Made by a program: the position numbers and the translations under genes. A DNA stretch of 64,000 bases, from assembly GCF_045679555.1 (NCBI RefSeq), contig NC_092087.1, positions 86,973,864 to 87,037,863 of the forward strand, written 5' to 3'. The notes under the pieces were generated by a model. It searched no databases. It was not told the DNA's origin and saw nothing but the letters and a program-made list of their open reading frames with translations. Of the stretch, positions 11,020 to 22,557 are shown piece after piece (positions within the stretch are counted from its first letter, which is position 1; the number at the start of each line of letters is the position of its first letter). Origin of the DNA: Salvelinus alpinus (Eukaryota > Chordata > Actinopteri > Salmoniformes > Salmonidae).

Positions 11020-11610
11020 AACAACATGCTACATTAGACTATATATGGATAACAGGATACATTAGACTATATATAGATAACAGGCTACATTAGACTATAT
11101 ATAGATAACAGACTACATTAGACTATATATGTATAACAGGCTAAATTAGACTATATATGTATAACAGGCTAAATTAGACTATATATGGATAACAGGATAC
11201 ATTAGACTATATATGGATAACAGGCTACATTAGACTATATATGGATAACAGGCTACATTAGACTATATATGGATAACAGGCTACATTAGACTATATATAG
11301 ATAACAGACTACATTAGACTATATATGGATAACAGCTACATTAGACTATATATGGATAACAGGCTACATTATACTGTATATGGATAACAGGCTACATTAT
11401 ACTATATATGGATAACAGGCTACATTAGACTATATATGGATAACAGGCTACACTAGACTATATATAGATAACAGGCTACATTACACTATATATGGACAAC
11501 AGGCTACATTAGACTGTATATGGATAACTGGCTACATTAGACTATATATGGATAACAGGCTACATTAGACTATATATGGATAACAGGCTACATTAGACTA
11601 TATACAATAT
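11020..11610 (-). repeat. 28-bp minisatellite, reverse orientation, about 21 copies
   Basis: Unit GGATAACAGGCTACATTAGA plus CTATATAT, the reverse complement of the array at 4905-5258. Variants include single-base losses and substitutions. Confidence 0.95.
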
Positions 11611-12064
11611 GAACAGCAGCACTCAATACTGCTAGCTACTACTGCAATTTACACAAGTGTCAACAGTGTAACAGAATATGACAGTGGCATGTTGTACAGT
11701 GTTTGGTGCTTAAATGTGACTTTGTCAAGTACCCAGTGTTGTGTTTCACCATTCTATCTGATCTGTTGTTAGTTTGTAATGTTTTATTAGCCCTATATTA
11801 TTGAGTTCATTATTATTAGGGACCAGTACTGTTCAAGGGCCCACAGTGTAACAGAATATGATATTGGCATTATATATTACTGTCCAAATGAATGAGGACA
11901 TTACATGAAGACTGGACGCTGCAGTAATGTTGAGATGCTGGTTGGCAGAGCTCTTGTCTAGGACACGGAACCTTCAACAGCACTTTGATGCAGATGAGGA
12001 GTGATGGGAATTCTAGTACAGTTAAGCATTCTAGTACAGTTAAATAGTTAACACACACACATGG
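11611..12064 (+). other. Leader-module fragment
   Basis: Has the block following the 28-bp array in other modules (GACTTTGTCAAGTACCCAGT) and a core near 11930. It is cut off by the SINE that follows. No coding exon. Confidence 0.6.
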
Positions 12065-12265
12065 ACACAGGGGTCTAAGGCACTGCATCTCAGGGCAAGA
12101 GGCGTCACTACAGTCCCTGGTTCGAATCCAGGCTGTATCACATCCGGCCATGATTGGGAGTCCCATAGGGCGGCGCACAATTGGCCCAGCGTCGCCCGGG
12201 TTTGGCCGGGGTAGGCCGTCATTGTAAATAATAATTTGTTCTTAACTGACTTGCCTAGTTAAGGT

Positions 12266-12268
<3 letters not shown>
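12065..12268 (+). mobile_element. tRNA-derived SINE (salmonid HpaI/SmaI type)
   Basis: tRNA-like head with the B-box GGTTCGAATCC near 12119-12129, a GGCGGCGCACAATTGGCCCA body block, and a tail ending TTGCCTAGTTAAGGT. A (CA)n run follows at about 12266-12292. The exact family name is from memory of salmonid SINEs. Confidence 0.8.
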
Positions 12269-12296
<28 letters not shown>

Positions 12297-12470
12297 AGAC
12301 CAAAAAGTAATTTTGTTGGCATTTACGTATGTCCCCATTACCAGTAAAACATAATAAAAACCTATTTCTTTCACTTACTTGCTGTACTGTTTCGTTGTTC
12401 ATTTGTTAATTTGTTCCGTCGTTTCTGTTGTTGGTCATTTGCTCAGCCGTTTCTTTCTCAACCAGGATTT

Positions 12471-13922
12471 CTATGGAACGCCGTTTGGTTCTTTGCTATG
12501 GAACGCCGTTTGGGTCTTTGCTATGGAACGCCGTTTGGTTCTTTGCTATGGAACGCCGTTTGGTTCTTTGCTATGGAACGCCGTTTGGGTCTTTGCTATG
12601 GAACGCCGTTTGGGTCTTTGCTATGGAACGCCGTTTGGGTCTTTGCTATGGAACGCCGTTTGGTTCTTTGCTATGGAACGCCGTTTGGGTCTTTGCTATG
12701 GAACGCCGTTTGGTTCTTTGCTATGGAACGCCGTTTGGGTCTTTGCTATGGAACGCCGTTTGGTTCTTTGCTATGGAACGCCGTTTGGGTCTTTGCTATG
12801 GAACGCCGTTTGGGTCTTTGCTATGGACCGCCGTTTGGTTCTTTGCTATGGAACGCCGTTTGGGTCTTTGCTATGGAACGCCGTTTGGTTCTTTGCTATG
12901 GAACGCCGTTTGGGTCTTTGCTATGGAACGCCGTTTGGTTCTTTGCTATGGAACGCCGTTTGGGTCTTTGCTATGGAACGCCGTTTGGGTCTTTGCTATG
13001 GAACACCGTTTGGTTCTTTGCTATGGAACGCCGTTTGGTTCTTTGCTATGGAACGCCGTTTGGTTCTTTGCTATGGAACGCCGTTTGGGTCTTTGCTATG
13101 GAACGCCGTTTGGGTCTTTGCTATGGAACGCCGTTTGGGTCTTTGCTATGGAACGCCGTTTGGGTCTTTGCTATGGAACGCCGTTTGGTTCTTTGCTATG
13201 GAACGCCGTTTGGGTCTTTGCTATGGAACGCCGTTTGGTTCTTTGCTATGGAACGCCGTTTGGGTCTTTGCTATGGAACGCCGTTTGGGTCTTTGCTATG
13301 GAACGCCGTTTGGGTCTTTGCTATGGAACGCCGTTTGGGTCTTTGCTATGGAACACCGTATGGTTCTTTGCTATGGAACACCGTTTGGGTCTTTGCTATG
13401 GAACGCCGTTTGGTTCTTTGCTATGGACCGCCGTTTGGGTCTTTGCTATGGAACGCCGTTTGGGTCTTTGCTATGGAACACCGTTTGGGTCTTTGCTATG
13501 GAAAGCTGTTTGGGTCTTTGCTATGGAACGCCGTTTGGTTCTTTGCTATGGAACACCGTTTGGGTCTTTGCTATGGAACGCCGTTTGGGTCTTTGCTATG
13601 GAACGCCGTTTGGGTCTTTGCTATGGAACGCCGTTTGGGTCTTTGCTATGGAACGCCGTTTGGGTCTTTGCTATGGAACGCCGTTTGGGTCTTTGCTATG
13701 GAACGCCGTTTGGGTCTTTGCTATGGAACGCCTTTTTGGTTCTTTGCTATGGAACGCCGTTTGGGTCTTTGCTATGGAACGCCGTTTGGGTCTTTGCTAT
13801 GGAACACCGTTTGGGTCTTTGCTATGGAACGCCGTTTGGTTCTTTGCTATGGAACACCGTTTGGGTCTTTGCTATGAAACGCCGTTTGGGTCTTTGCTAT
13901 GGAACGCCGTTTGGGTCTCTGC
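12471..13922 (+). repeat. 25-bp minisatellite, about 58 copies
   Basis: Unit CTATGGAACGCCGTTTGG followed by G or T, then TCTTTG. Since 25 is not a multiple of three and the unit lacks stops, all three forward frames stay open for about 500 codons. The three frames encode the same three peptides in rotation, so none is a gene. GGTC and GTTC variants alternate along the array. Confidence 0.97.
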
Positions 13923-14381
13923 ATGTCAAAAAAGATAAGCGTCAAATAACACTATCTGACGGGTCAAATAAGCTTGTTGACCAATCAGAACCTGAATGAC
14001 TGCACGTCACATAATAATTGAACTCGTTCATACATTTTCTACGTAGTTATTACACTATCACTCGTATTTCATATGTCACAACGATTCATCGATACGTATG
14101 CCATGATGCTGGTAAAGTTGTCTCGCGCACCTACAGTGCTGGTCATAAAAAAAAGCTAGCTCATGGATGCAAACAATGTTCTTCCCCAAAAACAGAGCAA
14201 AATGACATAATCTGTTTCAGTAGCTTTAGTCAGCTTGCTAACTATATAGCTAGGTGTCATCATCTAAAATAACCCTAATGTATAAGACAGTTCTTATTTG
14301 ATTAATGGTGGTCGGCCCCATCTATGTGAAACTATCCAAAATAAGGAATAGTCACAATAGTGGACTTTGCAGTTAGCCTTC
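13923..14381. other. No gene recognised
   Basis: Unique-looking sequence after the 25-bp array. An 84-codon frame at 14018-14272 has no recognisable features. Confidence 0.5.
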
Positions 14382-14765
14382 TGTAACGGCTTTCTTCCTG
14401 GGATGAAGGAGAGGACCAAAATGCAGCGCAGTTAGTGTTCAACATGTTTAATAAAGACTGACAATAACGTGAACACTATACAAACTACAAAATAACAAAC
14501 GTGAAAGCCGAGACAGTCCTATCTGGTGCAGAACACAAACACAGAGACAGGAAACAACCACCCACAATCCCCAACACAAAACAAGCCACCTATATATGAT
14601 TCTCAATCAGGGACAACGATTGACAGCTGCCTCTAATTGAGAACCATATTAGGCTGGACACAGAAACAGACGAACTAGACACACAACATAGAATTCCCAC
14701 CCAGCTCACGTCCTGACCAACACTAAACAAGCAAAACACATAAGAACTCTGGTCAGGACGTTACA
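14382..14765 (-). mobile_element. Solo LTR (TGTCACG family), reverse
   Basis: Starts TGTAACG and ends CGTTACA, flanked by CCTTC at 14377-14381 and 14766-14770. The internal landmarks match the family in reverse. Complete solo LTR with an intact 5-bp target duplication. Confidence 0.85.
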
Positions 14766-15243
14766 CCTTCAAAGTTTGGCAACACTGTCAATTACATAAC
14801 TTTATTTTGAAGGCAAACTGCAAATTCCACTATTGTGCCTAATCCTTATTGTAGCTAGCTTCACAACACATAACCCAGTCCGGTTGAGCCTCACTAGCCA
14901 GATGAAGCTAGCTGGCTGCTTATAAACTTAGCTTTGGGCAACAGGGTTAAGTACCTGGCTAGCTATTTATTTTCAAAAACTGAAGTTCAATTTCAATAGG
15001 CGAACAATTGGCAACCTAGCTAAAACTTACTCACAAGAATTCCTAAATCATTGCTAAGAATAATGAAAATGACTGCAGTTTCTACTGGTCATTGTTTTCA
15101 GGCTGGTTGTATTGGTGCTAGCTAGGTACCAAGTTAAAGCAACTACCCCAGAAGCTGCAGTCGAACTAATGATGCTTTATTACCAATGCGGTATTGTAAA
15201 CACTTCGTTCGTGGCCGGGGTTTGCTTGTTTGCTGACTTTTTG
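14766..15243. other. No gene recognised
   Basis: Flank of the retrotransposon, rich in the tetranucleotide GCTA. It ends with the 5-bp target site TTTTG used by the Ty3/gypsy element. Confidence 0.5.
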
Positions 15244-15800
15244 TGTCATGTTTTGTCATTGATCATCATGTCTTGTCCCTGTGCTTCCCTCTGCTGGTCT
15301 TATTAGGTTCTTTCCCTCTTTCTATCCCTCTCTCTCCCCCTCCCTCTCTCCCTCTCTCGCTCTCTCTCTCTATCGTTCCGTTCCTGCTCCCAGCTGTTTC
15401 TCATTCTCCTAACTACCTCATTTACTCTTTCACACCTGTCCCCTATTTTGCCCTCTGATTAGAGTCCCTATTTCTCCCTCTGTTTTCCGCTTCTGTCCTT
15501 GTCGGATTCTTGTTTGATGTTTGCTGTTCTGTGTCCTTGTTCCGCCCTGTCGTGTTTTTGCCTTCTTCAGATGCTGCGTGTGAGCAGGTGTCTATGTCAG
15601 CTACGGCCTGTGCCTTCCTGAAGCGACCTGCAGTCTGTGGTCGCGTCTCCAGTCGTTCCTCTCTACTGACGAGAGGATTTCAGTTTCCTGTTTTGGATTT
15701 ACCTATGATATTATCCAGGAGTATCATTGTTTGTTTTAGACTGGAATAAAGACTCTGTTTCTATTAAGTCGCTTTTGGGTCCTCATTCACCAGCATAACA
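15244..15800 (+). repeat. 5' LTR
   Basis: Begins TGTCATG and ends CATAACA (TG...CA). It carries a CT-rich tract and an AATAAA signal near 15745. The gag start follows 18 bases later. Confidence 0.95.
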
Positions 15801-15817
15801 GAAGAATCCGACCAAGA

Positions 15818-16738
15818 ATGGACCCAGCGACTACGGATTCTCGCAACACTGCCGTCGAGATCCAGGGAGCAATGCTCGGCAGACACGAGCAGGAATTGTC
15901 TGCTGCTCGTCATGCCGTTGAGACCCTGGCCGCTCAGGTCTCCGATCTCTCAGGACAGTTTCAGAGTCTTCGTCTCGTGCCACCAGCTACTTCCTGGTCT
16001 TCCGAGTCTCCGGAACCTAGGGTTAATAACCCACCATGTTACTCTGGGCAGCCCACTGAGTGTCGGTCCTTTCTCACCCAGTGTGATATTGTGTTCTCTC
16101 TCCAGCCCAACACATACTCAAGAGAGAGAGCTCGGATCGCTTACGTCATATCACTCCTTACTGGTCGGGCTCGGGAGTGGGGCACAGCTATCTGGGAGGC
16201 AAGGGCTGAGTGTTCTAACGTTTATCAGAACTTTAAAGAGGAGATGATACGGGTTTTTGATCGTTCAGTTTTTGGGAAGGAGGCTTCCAGGGCCCTGGCT
16301 TCCCTATGTCAAGGTGATCGATCCATAACGGATTACTCTATAGAGTTTCGCACTCTTGCTGCATCCAGTGACTGGAACGAGCCGGCGTTGCTCGCTCGTT
16401 TTCTGGAGGGACTCCACGCTGAGGTTAAGGATGAGATTCTCTCCCGGGAGGTTCCTTCCAGCGTGGACTCTTTGATTGCACTCGCCATCCGCATAGAACG
16501 ACGGGTAGATCTTCGTCACCGAGCTCGTGGAAGAGAGCTCGCGTTAACGGTGTTTCCCCTCTCCGCATCTCAACCATCTCCTCCCACCGGCTCAGAGACT
16601 GAGCCCATGCAGCTGGGAGGTATTCGCATCTCGACTAAGGAGAGGGAACGGAGAATCACCAACCACCTTTGCCTCTATTGCGGTTCTGCTGGACATTTTG
16701 TCATGTCATGTCCAGTAAAAGCCAGAGCTCATCAGTAA
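15818..16738 (+). CDS. gag: Gag polyprotein of Ty3/gypsy element
   Basis: 306 residues forming the structural capsid protein that packages element RNA in cytoplasmic particles. The N-terminus (about residues 1-60) is coiled-coil-like. A capsid-type region (about 70-230) includes [10 protein letters not shown] and [14 protein letters not shown] single zinc knuckle, [14 protein letters not shown] (CX2CX4HX4C), lies near residue 290. The start ATG lies just after the 5' LTR. The frame overlaps the upstream part of the pol frame by about 70 bases, with pol in the -1 frame, so pol is probably made by frameshifting. No textbook slippery heptamer was found. Confidence 0.95.
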   Translation: MDPATTDSRNTAVEIQGAMLGRHEQELSAARHAVETLAAQVSDLSGQFQSLRLVPPATSWSSESPEPRVNNPPCYSGQPTECRSFLTQCDIVFSLQPNTYSRERARIAYVISLLTGRAREWGTAIWEARAECSNVYQNFKEEMIRVFDRSVFGKEASRALASLCQGDRSITDYSIEFRTLAASSDWNEPALLARFLEGLHAEVKDEILSREVPSSVDSLIALAIRIERRVDLRHRARGRELALTVFPLSASQPSPPTGSETEPMQLGGIRISTKERERRITNHLCLYCGSAGHFVMSCPVKARAHQ

Positions 16739-19700
16739 GCGGAGGGCTACTGGTGAGCGCTACTACTCAGGTCTCTCCATCAAGATCCTGTACTACCTTG
16801 TCGGTCCATCTACGCTGGACCGGTTCGGCTGCTTCCTGCAGTGCCTTGATAGACTCTGGGGCTGAGGGTTGTTTTATGGACGAAGCATGGGCTCGGAAAC
16901 ATGACATTCCTCTCAGACAGTTAGGGAAGCCCACGCCCATGTTCGCCTTAGATGGTAGTCTTCTCCCCAGTATCAGATGTGAGACACTACCTTTAACCCT
17001 CACTGTATCTGGTAACCACAGTGAGACCATTTCCTTTTTGATTTTTCGTTCACCTTTTACACCTGTTGTTTTGGGTCATCCCTGGCTAGTATGTCATAAT
17101 CCTTCTATTAATTGGTCTAGTAATTCTATCCTATCCTGGAACGTTTCTTGTCATGTGAAGTGTTTAATGTCTGCTATCCCTCCTGTTTCTTCTGTCCCCT
17201 CTACTCAGGAGGAACCTGGTGATTTGACAGGAGTGCCGGAGGAATATCATGATCTGTGCTCGGTCTTCAGTCGGTCCAGAGCCAACTCTCTTCCTCCTCA
17301 CCGGTCGTATGATTGTTGTATTGATCTCCTTCCGGGGACCACTCCCCCTCGGGGTAGACTATACTCTCTGTCGGCTCCCGAACGTAAGGCTCTCGAGGAT
17401 TATCTGTCTGTTTCTCTCGACGCCGGTACCGTGGTGCCTTCTTCCTCTCCCGCCGGAGAGGGGGTTTTTTTTGTTAAGAAGAAGGACGGTACTCTGCGCC
17501 CCTGCGTGGATTATCGAGGGCTGAATGACATAACGGTTAAGAATCGTTATCCGCTTCCCCTTATGTCGTCAGCCTTCGAGATTCTGCAGGGAGCCAGGTT
17601 CTTTACTAAGTTGGACCTTCGTAACGCTTACCATCTCGTGCGCATCAGAGAGGGGGACGAGTGGAAAACGGCGTTTAACACTCCGTTAGGGCATTTTGAA
17701 TACCGGGTTCTGCCGTTCGGTCTCGCTAATGCTCCAGCTGTCTTTCAGGCATTAGTTAATGATGTACTGAGAGACATGCTGAACATCTTTGTTTTCGTTT
17801 ACCTTGACGATATCCTGATTTTTTCACCGTCACTCGAGATTCATGTTCAGCACGTTCGACGTGTACTCCAGCGCCTTTTAGAGAATTGTCTCTACGTGAA
17901 GGCTGAGAAGTGCGCCTTTCATGTCTCCTCTGTCACATTTCTCGGTTCTGTTATTTCCGCTGAAGGCATTCAGATGGATCCCGCTAAGGTCCAGGCTGTC
18001 AGCGATTGGCCCGTTCCTAAGTCACGTGTCGAGTTGCAGCGCTTTCTCGGTTTCGCTAATTTCTATCGGCGTTTCATTCGTAATTTCGGTCAAGTGGCTG
18101 CCCCTCTCACAGCTCTGACTTCTGTCAAGACTTGCTTTAAGTGGTCCGGTTCCGCCCAGGGAGCTTTTGATCTCCTCAAGAAGCGTTTTACTTCCGCTCC
18201 TATCCTTGTTACTCCTGATGTCACTAAACAATTCATTGTCGAGGTTGACGCTTCAGAGGTGGGCGTGGGAGCCATTCTGTCCCAGCGCTTTCATTCTGAC
18301 GATAAGGTCCATCCTTGCGCTTACTTTTCTCATCGCCTGTCGCCATCGGAACGCAACTATGATGTGGGTAACCGCGAACTGCTCGCCATCCGCTTAGCCA
18401 TAGGCGAATGGCGACAGTGGTTGGAGGGGGCGACCGTCCCTTTTGTCGTTTGGACTGACCATAAGAACCTTGAGTACATCCGTTCTGCCAAACGACTTAA
18501 TGCACGTCAAGCTCGTTGGGCGTTGTTTTTCGCTCGTTTCGAGTTCGTGATTTCCTATCGCCCGGGAAATAAGAACACCAAGCCTGATGCCTTATCCCGT
18601 CTCTTTAGTTCTTCTGTGGCTTCTACCGACCCCGAGGGGATTCTCCCTGAAGGGCGTGTTGTCGGGTTGACTGTCTGGGGAATTGAGAGACAGGTAAAGC
18701 AAGCACTCACTCACACTGCGTCGCCGCGCGCTTGTCCTAGTAACCTTCTGTTCGTTCCTGTCTCTACTCGTCTGGCTGTTCTTCAGTGGGCTCACTCTGC
18801 CAAGTTAGCTGGCCACCCCGGCGTTCGGGGTACGCTTGCTTCTATTCGCCAGCGGTTTTGGTGGCCTACTCAGGAGCGTGACACGCGTCGTTTCGTGGCT
18901 GCTTGTTCGGACTGCGCGCAGACTAAGTCAGGTAACTCTCCTCCTGCCGGTCGTCTCAGACCGCTTCCCATTCCTTCTCGACCATGGTCTCACATCGCCT
19001 TAGACTTTATTACCGGTCTGCCTTCGTCTGCGGGGAAGACTGTGATTCTTACGGTTATCGATAGGTTCTCTAAGGCGGCACATTTCATTCCCCTCGCTAA
19101 GCTTCCTTCCGCTAAGGAGACGGCACAAATCATCATTGAGAATGTGTTCAGAATTCATGGTCTCCCGTTAGACGCCGTTTCAGACAGAGGTCCGCAATTC
19201 ACGTCACAGTTTTGGAGGGAGTTCTGTCGTTTGATTGGTGCTTCCGTCAGTCTCTCTTCCGGGTTTCATCCCCAGTCTAACGGTCAAGCAGAAAGGGCCA
19301 ATCAGTCGATTGGTCGCATTTTACGCAGCCTTTCTTTTCGAAACCCTGCGTCTTGGGCAGAACAGCTCCCCTGGGCAGAATACGCTCACAACTCGCTTCC
19401 TTCGTCTGCTACCGGGCTATCTCCGTTTCAGAGTAGTCTTGGGTACCAGCCTCCTCTGTTCTCGTCCCAGCTCGCCGAGTCCAGCGTTCCCTCCGCTCAG
19501 GCTTTTGTCCAACGTTGTGAGCGCACCTGGAGGAGGGTCAGGTCTGCACTTTGCCGTTACAGGGCGCAGACTGTGAGAGCCGCCAATAAACGTAGGATTA
19601 AGAGTCCTAGGTATTGTCGCGGTCAGAGAGTGTGGCTTTCCACTCGTAACCTTCCCCTTACGACAGCTTCTCGCAAGTTGACTCCGCGGTTCATTGGTCC

Positions 19701-19950
19701 GTTTCGTGTCTCTCAGGTCGTCAATCCTGTCGCTGTGCGACTGCTTCTTCCGCGACATCTTCGTCGCGTCCACCCTGTCTTCCATGTCTCCTGTGTCAAG
19801 CCTTTTCTTCGCGCCCCCGTTCGTCTTCCCTCCCCCCCCCCCCGTCCTTGTCGAGGGCGCACCTATTTACAAGGTACGGAAGATCATGGACATGCGTTCT
19901 CGGGGACGTGGTCACCAGTACTTAGTGGATTGGGAGGGTTACGGTCCTGA
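16669..19950 (+). CDS. pol: Pol polyprotein: protease, RT, RNase H, integrase
   Basis: 1,093 open codons; the first ones overlap gag and the true entry point is unknown. Domains in order: aspartic protease with ALIDSGAEG (about residue 59); reverse transcriptase with KLDLRNAYH and the catalytic YLDD (about residue 380); RNase H with [14 protein letters not shown] and WTDHKNLEY; integrase with a zinc-binding HX3H-CX2C region (AGHPG to CSDC), the catalytic triad D in [10 protein letters not shown] in VSDRGPQF and E in NGQAERANQ, then a GPF/Y motif (RFIGPF). All catalytic residues looked for are present. The last 40 residues or so are out of frame: after the 12-C run the true frame moves to the chromodomain. 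Confidence 0.95.
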   Translation: MPLLRFCWTFCHVMSSKSQSSSVSGGLLVSATTQVSPSRSCTTLSVHLRWTGSAASCSALIDSGAEGCFMDEAWARKHDIPLRQLGKPTPMFALDGSLLPSIRCETLPLTLTVSGNHSETISFLIFRSPFTPVVLGHPWLVCHNPSINWSSNSILSWNVSCHVKCLMSAIPPVSSVPSTQEEPGDLTGVPEEYHDLCSVFSRSRANSLPPHRSYDCCIDLLPGTTPPRGRLYSLSAPERKALEDYLSVSLDAGTVVPSSSPAGEGVFFVKKKDGTLRPCVDYRGLNDITVKNRYPLPLMSSAFEILQGARFFTKLDLRNAYHLVRIREGDEWKTAFNTPLGHFEYRVLPFGLANAPAVFQALVNDVLRDMLNIFVFVYLDDILIFSPSLEIHVQHVRRVLQRLLENCLYVKAEKCAFHVSSVTFLGSVISAEGIQMDPAKVQAVSDWPVPKSRVELQRFLGFANFYRRFIRNFGQVAAPLTALTSVKTCFKWSGSAQGAFDLLKKRFTSAPILVTPDVTKQFIVEVDASEVGVGAILSQRFHSDDKVHPCAYFSHRLSPSERNYDVGNRELLAIRLAIGEWRQWLEGATVPFVVWTDHKNLEYIRSAKRLNARQARWALFFARFEFVISYRPGNKNTKPDALSRLFSSSVASTDPEGILPEGRVVGLTVWGIERQVKQALTHTASPRACPSNLLFVPVSTRLAVLQWAHSAKLAGHPGVRGTLASIRQRFWWPTQERDTRRFVAACSDCAQTKSGNSPPAGRLRPLPIPSRPWSHIALDFITGLPSSAGKTVILTVIDRFSKAAHFIPLAKLPSAKETAQIIIENVFRIHGLPLDAVSDRGPQFTSQFWREFCRLIGASVSLSSGFHPQSNGQAERANQSIGRILRSLSFRNPASWAEQLPWAEYAHNSLPSSATGLSPFQSSLGYQPPLFSSQLAESSVPSAQAFVQRCERTWRRVRSALCRYRAQTVRAANKRRIKSPRYCRGQRVWLSTRNLPLTTASRKLTPRFIGPFRVSQVVNPVAVRLLLPRHLRRVHPVFHVSCVKPFLRAPVRLPSPPPRPCRGRTYLQGTEDHGHAFSGTWSPVLSGLGGLRS

Positions 19951-20059
19951 GGAGAGGAGTTGGGTTCCATCTCGGGACGTGCTGGACCGTTCGTTGATTG
20001 ATGATTTCCTTCGTTGCCGCCAGGGTTCCTCCTCGAGTGCGCCAGGAGGCGCTCGGTGA
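19844..20059 (+). CDS. Chromodomain of the retrotransposon, frame-shifted from pol
   Basis: Reads [15 protein letters not shown], then [19 protein letters not shown], a clear chromodomain with the aromatic cage-type W and Y residues. It should be the C-terminus of integrase and direct integration to certain chromatin. It is in the +1 frame relative to pol; the break is at the C run 19832-19843. This could be a real indel or a sequencing error in a homopolymer. Confidence 0.9.
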   Translation, partial: VLVEGAPIYKVRKIMDMRSRGRGHQYLVDWEGYGPEERSWVPSRDVLDRSLIDDFLRCRQGSSSSAPGGAR

Positions 20060-20071
20060 GTGGGGGGGTAC

Positions 20072-20628
20072 TGTCATGTTTTGTCATTGATCATCATGTC
20101 TTGTCCCTGTGCTTCCCTCTGCTGGTCTTATTAGGTTCTTTCCCTCTTTCTATCCCTCTCTCTCCCCCTCCCTCTCTCCCTCTCTCGCTCTCTCTCTCTA
20201 TCGTTCCGTTCCTGCTCCCAGCTGTTTCTCATTCTCCTAACTACCTCATTTACTCTTTCACACCTGTCCCCTATTTTGCCCTCTGATTAGAGTCCCTATT
20301 TCTCCCTCTGTTTTCCGCTTCTGTCCTTGTCGGATTCTTGTTTGATGTTTGCTGTTCTGTGTCCTTGTTCCGCCCTGTCGTGTTTTTGCCTTCTTCAGAT
20401 GCTGCGTGTGAGCAGGTGTCTATGTCAGCTACGGCCTGTGCCTTCCTGAAGCGACCTGCAGTCTGTGGTCGCGTCTCCAGTCGTTCCTCTCTACTGACGA
20501 GAGGATTTCAGTTTCCTGTTTTGGATTTACCTATGATATTATCCAGGAGTATCATTGTTTGTTTTAGACTGGAATAAAGACTCTGTTTCTATTAAGTCGC
20601 TTTTGGGTCCTCATTCACCAGCATAACA
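20072..20628 (+). repeat. 3' LTR
   Basis: Same length (557 bp) as the 5' LTR, with no difference seen. It follows a G-rich polypurine tract and ends CATAACA before the TTTTG target duplication. Confidence 0.95.
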
Positions 20629-20633
20629 TTTTG

Positions 20634-21064
20634 TACAGCTTTGACAGTGCTACTGTATCTTTTATGACACGCAAAGACCCAGACGGTGTTTGATAGTATG
20701 TATATGTTGTGAAGATAATAGCAGTTACGCTATTACTGTCTAACTCCAGTAGGGCAACATCTGAAGAAGAGCGCACTTGGTAGTGTGTACCGGTGCTCGA
20801 CCAGTCGGCGAAAGCCAATTTCGCCTTTGAGTTGTGTCACTGAAATGTCCTTAGTCTTTCAATGACTGCTCGACTTGTTGACTGCTCGACTTGTTGACTG
20901 CTCAATACACACAGCCGGTATTGTGGTTAGGTTAGGAATGCTGTGTTGCATGTGTAGCGGCAAATTTTATGTGGCGTCATTACGTCATGTACCTACGTTA
21001 TATAGGTATGCACGTCAGCTTTGTCATCGGTTTTGCACATCGGCGTTAAACTAGACATCGGGCC
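20634..21064. other. No gene recognised
   Basis: Flank of the retrotransposon, with a short direct repeat of GACTGCTCGACTTGTT near 20864-20900. Nothing coding. Confidence 0.5.
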
Positions 21065-21066
21065 GA

Positions 21067-21280
21067 TGTGCTCTAGTCAAGTTCATCCTATTCAACTAGT
21101 GCTGTACATATTTATACGAGGGATGCACGATATATCAGTGAACATATCGGAATGGGCCGATATTAGCTAAAAATGGCAACATCGGTATCGGCCCATTCCG
21201 ATATGTTCACTGATATATCGTGCATCCCTAGTATAAATATGTACAGCACTAGTTGAATAGGATGGACTTGACTGGAGCAC
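21067..21280. repeat. Long hairpin (foldback) element
   Basis: Near-perfect inverted arms about 100 bp long centred near 21173. GGGATGCACGATATATCAGT on the left pairs with its complement on the right, and the outer parts, including CTAGTGCTGTACATATTTAT, also pair. This suggests a non-autonomous DNA transposon copied head to head, perhaps hAT-like. Confidence 0.75.
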
Positions 21281-21404
21281 AGTATATACATATGAAATGG
21301 GTAAAACAGGATGTAAACATTTGCAAAGTGACCAGTGTTCCATGTCTATTAACATAGGGCAGCAGCCTCTAAGGTGCAGGGATGAGTAACCGGGTGGTAG
21401 ACAA

Positions 21405-22557
21405 CTAATGATGGCTATTTAACAGTCTAATGGCTTTGAGATAGAAGCTGTTTTTCAGTCTCTCGGTTGCAGCTTTGATGCACCTGTAATGACCTCGCCT
21501 TCTGGCTGATAGCGGGGTGAACAGGCCATTGTTCGGGTGGCTGGTATTTGATAATCTTCTTGGCCTTTCTGTGACACCGGGTGCTGTAGATGTCCTGAAG
21601 GGCATGCAGTGTGCTCCCAGTGACGCGTTGAGCTTATTGCACCACCCTCTGGAGAGACCTGCGGTTGCGGACGGTGCCGTTGTCATACCAGGCGGTGATA
21701 AAGCCTGACAGGATGCTCTGAAGGGTGCATCTGTAAAAGTTTGTGAGGGTCTTTTTGTTTTATTTTATTTATTTCACCTCTATTTAACCAGGTAGGCAAG
21801 TTGAGAACAAGTTCTCATTTACAATTGCGACCTGTCTTTGGGGCCAAGCCAAATTTTTTCAGCCTCCTGAGGTTGATGAGGCACTGTAGCGCCTTCTTCC
21901 CAACACACCTATCGTCTGTGTGGGTGGACCATTTCAGATTGTCATTGATATGTAAGATGAGGAACTTGAAGCTTGTCACCAGGGCCCAAAGCTTAATGAT
22001 GAGCTTGGAGGATACTATGGTGTTGAAGGCTGAGCTGTAGTCAATGAGCAGCATTCTTCCACTCAGTAGATATTCATCTTGTCTAGATGGTATGCGGCAG
22101 TGTGCAGTGCAATGGCGATTGCATCATCCATGGATCTATTGGTGCGGTATGCAAATTGCAGTTAGTCTAGGGTGTCGGGTAAGGTTGAGGTGATATGATC
22201 CTTAACTACCATCTCAAAGCACTTCATGATGACAGAAGTGAGTGCTGCGGGGTGATAGTCATTTAGTTTAGTTACCGTGGCTTTCTTGGGTGCAGGAACA
22301 ATGGTGGACATCTTGAAGCAAGTGGGGACAGCAGACTGGGATAGGGAGAGATTGAATATGTCCATAAACACTCCAGCCAACTGATCTGCACATGCTCTGA
22401 GGACACGGCTAGGGATACCATCTGGGCCTGCAGCCCTGTTAGGATTAACACGCTTAAATGTCTTACTCACGTCGGCCCATGTCGGCGGCACTGTGTTATC
22501 CTCAAAGCGGGCGAAGAAGGTGTTTAGCTTATCAGGTAGCAAGACGCCGCTGTCCAC
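21405..22557 (-). pseudogene. Dead LINE fragment (CR1/L2/Rex1-like reverse transcriptase)
   Basis: Three - strand pieces read as non-LTR reverse transcriptase. 22557-22162 has NPNRAAGPDGIPSRVLRACA and LNDYHPAALTSVIMKCFE. 22054-21815 has LLIDYSSAFNTIV and then KWSTHTDD. 21686-21405 is the C-terminal part. The catalytic YxDD block is missing between pieces, and frames are broken. A short SINE-like insert sits at about 21745-21840. The clade is inferred from the motif style only. Confidence 0.8.

Larger units (their letters stand above)
15244..20628 (+). mobile_element. Complete young Ty3/gypsy chromovirus
   Basis: A 5,385-bp element with two 557-bp LTRs that show no difference by eye. It is flanked by TTTTG at 15239-15243 and 20629-20633. 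Order: LTR, gag with a CCHC zinc knuckle, pol (protease, reverse transcriptase, RNase H, integrase), chromodomain, G-rich polypurine tract (about 20057-20069), LTR. Identical LTRs mean very recent insertion. One fault is visible: a run of 12 C separates the integrase and chromodomain frames. The chromodomain and vertebrate host point to a chromovirus; the lineage within that group is not assigned. No primer-binding site could be assigned with confidence. Confidence 0.97.

Noticed and set aside
12379..13999. Three + strand frames of 488-523 codons
   Set aside because: All arise from one 25-bp tandem repeat without stops; the three frames encode the same rotated peptides.
16304..20087. Several 60-120 codon frames on both strands inside the retrotransposon
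   Set aside because: Shadows of gag and pol in other frames.
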